From an uncultured bacterium (lineage in GTDB: Bacteria > Patescibacteriota > Patescibacteriia > CAIQCM01), in the NCBI GenBank assembly GCA_903870305.1, contig CAIQCM010000157.1, positions 1 through 17,323 of the forward strand: a DNA stretch of 17,323 bases. The letters are read 5' to 3'. Below the pieces are notes generated by a model that saw nothing but the letters and a program-made list of their open reading frames with translations, was not told the origin of the DNA and ran no database searches. Below, piece by piece: positions 13,398 through 17,323 of the stretch (the first letter of the stretch is position 1; each line of letters opens with the position of its first letter). The position numbers were made by a program, and so were the translations under genes.

Positions 13398-14438
13398 ATG
13401 TCAAAACCCGAATCGTCCGCGATCTCCGCTATCGGCATCGATGTTGCAAAAGCGACGTTGAGTGTCTGTTTCCGTCGACCGAAGGCCGACGAATCTGCAC
13501 TTACGCTTCGCAACACCGATGTCGACATCAGAAAGAAATTATTGCCATGTCTTGATGGCTTCACCGGGCGTATCGTCATGGAATCGACCGGTCACTATCA
13601 TTGGCGCGTCGCCCTCATTTTGACTGAGGCCGGATACAAGGTTTTTGTCGTTAATCCCATTCTAGCGAAACAGTACACCTCGTCAAACATTCGAAAGGTC
13701 AAAACCGATCCGGCTGACGCCTCAGGACTCGCTCGCATGGCCGAGCTTGCCGACAATTTGCCGCGTTGTTTTGCTCTCACGAGAGAAACCCTTGATCTGC
13801 GGAAAAAGCTCTCCGTTATCGCTTCTATTGCCAAGCAGATGCAGGCTTTAAAGGCGACACAACGGCAGCTTACGGAAGGTCACGAGATACTCCGAACCGG
13901 TGCGTCAAAGGGTGAAGACGCTCTGGACGCAACGATTAAGCAGCTCACAAAAACAGCCGACCTTTTGGAAGATGAATTTGTGAAAGAGTCAGCCGCTCTT
14001 GAAACTGATTCGACCGCCGCCGCGCTTATCGACGGCATTCCCGGCGTTTCGCCATTTGTCGCACACCTTGTGCTTCATTGGTTGGCCGTCTTGCCGGACA
14101 TCACGGCGAAGTCATGGATCGGTTATGCCGGCCTCGATGTTTCGTCTCGCGAGAGCGGCTCGTGGCACGGACGATGTCGACTCACCAAGCGCGGAAATTC
14201 TTTTCTTCGTCGTCGACTATATAGTGCGGCTTGGGGCGCAACAATGTCCGACGAGAACTTCCAAATATACTACAAGCAAATGCGCGTCGACGGACGACCT
14301 CATGTTGAGGCCTTGCTCATCATTGCCAGAAAGATCGTACGGATTATGTTTAAACTTCTAGAAACGAAGAAAAAATACGACCCGTCGCTATTCACTTTTG
14401 GCAAAAAAACGAAACTTACTCTTGACGCCGCCCTTTAA
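13398..14438 (+). CDS. IS110-family transposase (DEDD recombinase)
   Basis: 346 residues. The N-terminal RuvC-like DEDD domain shows IGIDVAKATL with Asp15, VMESTGHYHW with Glu62, and KTDPADA with Asp104 and Asp107. A helical middle region (about 130-200) leads to the C-terminal Transposase_20-type domain with IPGVSPFVA, GYAGLDVSSRESGSWHG and KRGNSFLRRRLYSAA. Ser253 in RESGS is the likely catalytic serine. All expected residues are present and the frame is open, so the element may be active. The ATG at 13398 is preferred to an in-frame TTG at 13392; there is no clear Shine-Dalgarno site. Its 3' end carries the -35 half of the promoter that would form in the circular intermediate. By this family's biology the protein acts with the bridge RNA encoded just upstream. 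Confidence 0.96.
   Translation: MSKPESSAISAIGIDVAKATLSVCFRRPKADESALTLRNTDVDIRKKLLPCLDGFTGRIVMESTGHYHWRVALILTEAGYKVFVVNPILAKQYTSSNIRKVKTDPADASGLARMAELADNLPRCFALTRETLDLRKKLSVIASIAKQMQALKATQRQLTEGHEILRTGASKGEDALDATIKQLTKTADLLEDEFVKESAALETDSTAAALIDGIPGVSPFVAHLVLHWLAVLPDITAKSWIGYAGLDVSSRESGSWHGRCRLTKRGNSFLRRRLYSAAWGATMSDENFQIYYKQMRVDGRPHVEALLIIARKIVRIMFKLLETKKKYDPSLFTFGKKTKLTLDAAL
14422..14427 (+). promoter_or_regulatory. -35 half of a split junction promoter in the IS110 right end
   Basis: TTGACG lies near the 3' end of the transposase gene. When right end and left end are joined through the AT core, it is followed by exactly 17 bases and then TATAAA (core T plus 13183-13187). The promoter would exist only in the circle or a tandem joint, pointing into the bridge RNA. 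Confidence 0.75.
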
Positions 14439-14443
14439 CGGGT

Positions 14444-14553
14444 ATTGCGAGGAGGCCGAAGCCGACGAAGCAATCCCCTCGGAATATCACCATGGTTGCT
14501 GTATTTATGAGATTGCCGCGTCGTTCGTTTCGACTCACTCCTCGCAATGACGA
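14444..14553. repeat. Palindromic intergenic repeat, copy 1, cut by the IS110 element
   Basis: About 110 bases with inverted ends: ATTGCGAGGAGGCCGAAGCC at the left and, reversed, TCGTCATTGCGAGGAGTGAG at the right. Copy 2 is at 16103-16216; the ends and much of the left half (through cggaatatcaccat) are the same, the middle differs. The first bases of the left tip are on the other side of the IS110 element (CCTGTCAT at 13175-13182). The repeat has no open reading frame. Confidence 0.88.
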
Positions 14554-14576
14554 TAATTGATGCTCAGTTTTAAACG

Positions 14577-14582
14577 TAAAAT
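14577..14582 (+). promoter_or_regulatory. Possible -10 box of rmuC
   Basis: TAAAAT ends 3 bases before the first ATG (14586) and 6 bases before the second (14589). A start point at normal distance would fall on the second ATG. No good -35 box at proper spacing is visible. Confidence 0.4.
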
Positions 14583-14585
14583 TTT

Positions 14586-15692
14586 ATGATGCCCATTCTC
14601 TATATAATCATCGCTATCGTCGTTACTTCAATCGTCGTATTTTTTATTTCAAAAAGCAGGGGCTGGGATAATGGTTCCGTTGTCCGCGAACTTAACGCTG
14701 TGCGCGAAGAGATCGGGCGGATGAATGCCGACCACCGGAAGGAATTGCAAAATCGTCTTGATCGTATCGACGACCAGATCGACAAAAAAATGCAGCACTC
14801 GCAGGTGACGATCCAGGAACAGTTTAAACAGACCTCGAAGATCATTTCCGATGTCACGGAAAAACTTACAACACTCGATAACACCAACAAGCAGGTCTTG
14901 GATTTTTCTTCGCAATTGCAAAATCTGCAGAACATTTTAAAAAATCCGAAACAGCGCGGCGTCTTGGGCGAATACTGGCTCGAAACGCTGCTTTCAAATG
15001 TTTTGCCGCAAGGCAGTTATCAAATGCAATTCCCGATGGGGGAGGATGAAAAAACGAACAAGCAGCTTATCGCCGACGCCATCATCCGCATCCGCGAACA
15101 AATAATCCCCATCGACGCCAAATTCAGTTTGGAAAATTACAACCGCATGGCCGAAGAGCACGACGAAACAAAGCGCGCTGAATTGGAAAACGAATTGAAG
15201 AAAGACGTTAAAAACCGCATTGACGAAACGGCAAAATATATTCGCCCCGAAATAGGCACCATGGGTTTTGCTTTCATGTTCATTCCGGCCGAAGGCGTTT
15301 ACTATAATTTATTGAATGCCGAAGTCGGGTCGGGGATCAACAGTAAAAACCTCATTGAGTACGCTTTCAGCAAACACGTGATGATCGTTTCGCCGACCTC
15401 GTTCTATGCCTACTTGCAAACCGTTCTCTTGGGCCTTAAGGAACTTGCACTCGAACAATCAACAACCGTGATCATCAAGCAGGTCGCCGAACTCGGTAAA
15501 CACTTCAATGCTTATGCCGATTACCACAAGCGCGTGGGCAACAACTTGGGCGTTGCCGTAAACCAATTTAATTTATCTTCAAACGAACTCCGCAAGATCG
15601 GCAAAGACGTCAACAAAATCTCCACCGGCGCCGCCGACGAGGTGATCGAACTCGAAACCATCGACAAGCCGCAACTTCCGGAAGGGAAGTAG
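14586..15692 (+). CDS. rmuC: RmuC family protein
   Basis: 368 residues. RmuC proteins are nuclease-fold (PD-(D/E)XK-related) proteins that limit DNA inversion and rearrangement; the exact activity is not settled. An N-terminal transmembrane helix (about 3-21) is followed by a long coiled coil (about 32-120) and the RmuC domain with RGVLGEYWLETLL (124-136), IPIDAKFSLENY, MGFAFMFIPAEGVYYNLL and VSPTSFYAYLQTVLLGLK. Length and order are usual. Two adjacent ATG codons (14586, 14589) are possible starts; the second fits the -10 spacing better. It lies just after the palindromic repeat copy cut by IS110 and upstream of rpsT, which has its own promoter. Confidence 0.95.
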   Translation: MMPILYIIIAIVVTSIVVFFISKSRGWDNGSVVRELNAVREEIGRMNADHRKELQNRLDRIDDQIDKKMQHSQVTIQEQFKQTSKIISDVTEKLTTLDNTNKQVLDFSSQLQNLQNILKNPKQRGVLGEYWLETLLSNVLPQGSYQMQFPMGEDEKTNKQLIADAIIRIREQIIPIDAKFSLENYNRMAEEHDETKRAELENELKKDVKNRIDETAKYIRPEIGTMGFAFMFIPAEGVYYNLLNAEVGSGINSKNLIEYAFSKHVMIVSPTSFYAYLQTVLLGLKELALEQSTTVIIKQVAELGKHFNAYADYHKRVGNNLGVAVNQFNLSSNELRKIGKDVNKISTGAADEVIELETIDKPQLPEGK

Positions 15693-15695
15693 GGC

Positions 15696-15724
15696 TTGAC
15701 CTTAAAGCGAAAATATCGTACTAT
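15696..15724 (+). promoter_or_regulatory. Promoter of rpsT
   Basis: TTGACC, exactly 17 bases, TACTAT, starting right after the rmuC stop. The leader would be about 50 bases. Confidence 0.8.
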
Positions 15725-15736
15725 CCCAATGCTCTC

Positions 15737-15759
15737 AGACATGCCATTAACGGCTGTCT
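15737..15759 (+). promoter_or_regulatory. Hairpin in the rpsT leader
   Basis: AGACA-(T)-GCC pairs with GGC-TGTCT (8 bp with one bulged T) around attaac. It sits about 25 bases before the ATG. A role in feedback control by S20 is possible but not shown. Confidence 0.4.
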
Positions 15760-15782
15760 TTCATTATTCATAAACAACGAAC

Positions 15783-16052
15783 ATGGCAATCAAACACGCC
15801 GCCGCAAAGGCGATCCGCAAGTCGGCCAAGAACCACGCCTTCAACCTTAAGGTGAAGTCCGAGTTCAAGGGTCTGGTTAAAGAAGCGCGCAAACACATTG
15901 CCGCTAAAAAGATCGACGAAGCGAAAAAGGCCGTGGCTGCCGCCGCCAAGTCGCTCGACAAGTCAGCGCGCAAAAAGGTAATCACCAAAAACACCGCCGC
16001 CCGCCTGAAGAGCCGCCTCATGAAGGCCCTCCACGCGATCAGCAAGAAATAA
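15783..16052 (+). CDS. rpsT: 30S ribosomal protein S20
   Basis: Helical protein that binds the 5' and 3' minor domains of 16S rRNA and helps early 30S assembly. It has 89 residues, lysine- and alanine-rich, with MAIKHAAAKAIRKSAKNHAF at the start and the C-terminal KNTAARLKSRLMKAL typical of S20. It has its own promoter at 15696 and a strong terminator at 16065, so it is transcribed alone. The convergent neighbour holA is a common genomic neighbour of rpsT. No Shine-Dalgarno site is visible before the ATG. Confidence 0.97.
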   Translation: MAIKHAAAKAIRKSAKNHAFNLKVKSEFKGLVKEARKHIAAKKIDEAKKAVAAAAKSLDKSARKKVITKNTAARLKSRLMKALHAISKK

Positions 16053-16064
16053 ATTTCAAAATTG

Positions 16065-16099
16065 AAAACACCTTCGATGAAATATCGAAGGTGTTTTTA
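16065..16099 (+). terminator. Rho-independent terminator after rpsT
   Basis: AAAACACCTTCGAT, loop gaaat, ATCGAAGGTGTTTT: a perfect 14-bp stem ending in a T-run. Confidence 0.93.
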
Positions 16100-16102
16100 T
16101 TT

Positions 16103-16216
16103 CGTCATTGCGAGGAGGCCGAAGCCGACGCGGCAATCTCATCGGAATATCACCATAAGCGTATAAACCACTAGATTGCTTCGTCGTTCGCATCGGCTCA
16201 CTTCTCGCAATGACGA
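16103..16216. repeat. Palindromic intergenic repeat, copy 2, intact
   Basis: Begins CGTCATTGCGAGGAGGCC and ends with the inverted CTTCTCGCAATGACGAT, giving a long imperfect palindrome with a variable centre. It shares GCGAGGAGGCCGAAGCCGAC and TCGGAATATCACCAT with copy 1. It lies between rpsT and holA, which converge. The intact tip CGTCATTGCGAGG defines the sequence that IS110 entered in copy 1. Confidence 0.9.
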
Positions 16217-16227
16217 TATTTGAAAGT

Positions 16228-16250
16228 CGGATTAGATATTAGATATTCAG
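16228..16250. repeat. attagatatt array after holA
   Basis: CGGATTAGATATTAG (16228-16242) followed by atattcag, directly after the holA stop. The first 15 bases are the exact inverted match of 17252-17266, on the other side of holA. Confidence 0.8.
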
Positions 16251-16252
16251 CA

Positions 16253-17212
16253 TCACACCCCAACCGCCTTCGCCACGAACAAATCCAGCACCAATCGCGG
16301 GGTAGGCGTAAGGCCGGTCTTAACTTTTCTATCAGCTTCCAAAAGTGCCGTGTGAAGACCGACTAAAAAATTCATTTCAAAATTTCGCGCTTGGTCAAGC
16401 GACTTCCTGGCCGCGAACGGATGAACGCCCAGTTCGCGAATCGCCTCGTTCTGCGGAATGCCTCGGTCCAGCAAATCTCGCGCTTGGATCAAGAGCCGCA
16501 CGGTGCGCGCAAGCATCGCCAGTATCTGCATTGGCTCTATTCCCGCGGCAATCTCATTTTCAAGCATGGCCATCGCGCGCTTGGTTTGCTTATTTGCGAC
16601 CGCATCCAAGAAACCAAACATGTCCTCGCGCGTTTCCCCAACAACAATCGCGGCCACATCGGCGGCTTCAATAATTTTTTTATCACCTGCGTAGGCGGCG
16701 AGCTTGGCGGTTTCGTTGGCGGCTCTGGCGCTGTCGTCACCGATCACGTCGGCAATCGTCGATAGCGCCTCGGGTGTCAGCGAAACGCCAAACTTCGTCG
16801 CTTCCGCACTTATCCATGCAGCCATCGCACCCATATTCATTGACGAAAATTCCCAATTAAACTTACCGGCGGTGAGGAGGGGAAGAAGGGGACTTTTTTC
16901 CAGCGACTTGGCATCGCCTACTTCATAAAAAACCGCCGTCGTTGAATCGGGCAACTTGCCGATGAGGTCAACAAACGGTTTTTGCTCGTCGCGCTTAAGC
17001 GCTAACAACCCATTAATAACGACCAGCCGCTTGTTGCCCAAGAATGCCGGCGAAAAAAGCGCCTGCTGAATTTCGCCAATGTCCGTTTTTGACGCTTCAA
17101 GCGTCGTCGTATTCATGCCCGACTTATCCTCGCGCGAACGAAAATTAGCGACGATCTCATCAAGCTTGCGCCGCGAGCGATACGCATCGGTGCCGTATAA
17201 GAAGATGATCAT
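16253..17212 (-). CDS. holA: DNA polymerase III subunit delta
   Basis: Clamp-loader subunit that binds and opens the beta sliding clamp. Its 319 residues are near the usual length. It begins MIIFLYGTDAYRSRRKLDEI (the delta N-terminus is typically a strand, Gly, then a helix). It contains LFSPAFLGNKRLVVINGLLA, ESKxx-like KSLEKSPLLPLL, the AAWISAEATKFGVSLTPEAL region and the C-terminal AMLARTVRLLIQARDLLDRG and HPFAARKSLDQARNF helical collar. The predicted ATG at 17212 fits the conserved start. It converges on rpsT. The gene is bracketed by inverted attagatatt arrays. Confidence 0.94.
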   Translation of the reverse strand: MIIFLYGTDAYRSRRKLDEIVANFRSREDKSGMNTTTLEASKTDIGEIQQALFSPAFLGNKRLVVINGLLALKRDEQKPFVDLIGKLPDSTTAVFYEVGDAKSLEKSPLLPLLTAGKFNWEFSSMNMGAMAAWISAEATKFGVSLTPEALSTIADVIGDDSARAANETAKLAAYAGDKKIIEAADVAAIVVGETREDMFGFLDAVANKQTKRAMAMLENEIAAGIEPMQILAMLARTVRLLIQARDLLDRGIPQNEAIRELGVHPFAARKSLDQARNFEMNFLVGLHTALLEADRKVKTGLTPTPRLVLDLFVAKAVGV

Positions 17213-17229
17213 GGTTTGAGATTACTTCA

Positions 17230-17266
17230 TTCAATATCTAATGTCTAATACCTAATATCTAATCCG
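17230..17266. repeat. Degenerate array upstream of holA
   Basis: Imperfect repeats of ctaatatc/ctaatgtc (tcaatatctaatgtctaat, then acctaatatctaatccg). 17252-17266 is the exact inverted match of 16228-16242. Confidence 0.8.
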
Positions 17267-17280
17267 CCCGCCGAAGCGGT

Positions 17281-17311
17281 AATTCGTATCATTCGCATGC
17301 ATTCGTATATT
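17281..17311. repeat. Second array near the right edge
   Basis: Imperfect attcgtat/attcgcat units (aattcgtatcattcgcatgc, then attcgtatatt). It is similar in unit to the arrays around the GxxExxY gene. What follows is outside the window. Confidence 0.6.
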
Positions 17312-17323
17312 GGTGTCGCGTCG

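Larger units (their letters stand above)
13183..14443 (+). mobile_element. IS110-family insertion sequence, about 1.26 kb
   Basis: It contains a DEDD-type transposase and, between the left end and the gene, a structured RNA candidate. Ends were placed by comparison with the intact palindromic repeat at 16103-16216. Left flank CCTGTC-AT (13175-13182) and right flank AT-TGCGAGGAGG (from 14444) join into CCTGTCATTGCGAGGAGG, the tip of that repeat. The dinucleotide AT then appears at both junctions (13181-13182 and 14444-14445), as expected for the shared core of IS110 elements. There are no long terminal inverted repeats, also as expected. The ends are inferred to within a base or two. Confidence 0.85.

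Noticed and set aside
14444..14553. Terminal inverted repeats of the IS110 element
   Set aside because: The palindrome also occurs alone at 16103-16216 with no transposase, so it is a host repeat that was the target and not part of the element.
15737..15759. Riboswitch in the rpsT leader
   Set aside because: A single short hairpin with no recognisable ligand-binding core; at most a ribosomal protein control site.

Overview
The window looks like a piece of a Patescibacteria (Candidate Phyla Radiation) chromosome, probably Parcubacteria-like. That assignment is inference from gene content and style: compact gene spacing, the standard genetic code (TGA is used as a stop), a GxxExxY protein inserted in the str operon, a nucleoside diphosphate kinase with a long insertion, a ComEC split into two genes, few Shine-Dalgarno sites, and several genes whose -10 box sits almost on the start codon. 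No rRNA is present to confirm it. Base composition is moderate to high GC in genes, with AT-rich spacers.

Layout. 1-497 is the 5' part of pyrD (class 2 dihydroorotate dehydrogenase), running off the left edge on the minus strand. 598-1026 is a coiled-coil protein. 1138-4608 is a str-type operon read on the minus strand in the order rpsL, rpsG, GxxExxY gene, fusA, from a clear promoter at 4650-4678. 4760-6871 is a large superfamily 2 helicase ending in three tandem 74-residue units. 6999-8763 holds a site-2 protease, rpmB, a membrane-anchored DUF7282-like protein and a small unknown protein. 8817-8888 is tRNA-Pro(GGG), with a truncated and interrupted second copy beside it. 9124-10240 is an overlapping pair of unrecognised genes with unusually good Shine-Dalgarno sites. 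10369-13150 holds ndk and the split comEC. 13183-14443 is an IS110-family element. 14586-17212 holds rmuC, rpsT and holA.

The strongest finding is the IS110 element. Between its left end and the transposase is a folded RNA candidate that fits an IS110 bridge RNA. The two halves of its first loop match the two halves of the reconstructed insertion site (CCTGTCAT joined to TGCGAGG). The second loop matches the two ends of the element. Joining right end to left end would create a promoter, TTGACG, 17 bases, TATAAA. The insertion site is the tip of a palindromic intergenic repeat, and a second, uninterrupted copy of that repeat lies at 16103-16216.

A second theme is in the spacers. Many hold short degenerate repeat arrays, each with its own unit (attcgta, attagatatt, atgtttcatg, aactca, and so on), placed directly before start codons or after stop codons. 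Several are arranged as inverted pairs, either around a single gene (GxxExxY gene, holA) or as a hairpin filling the spacer (upstream of ndk). Their function is unknown to me.
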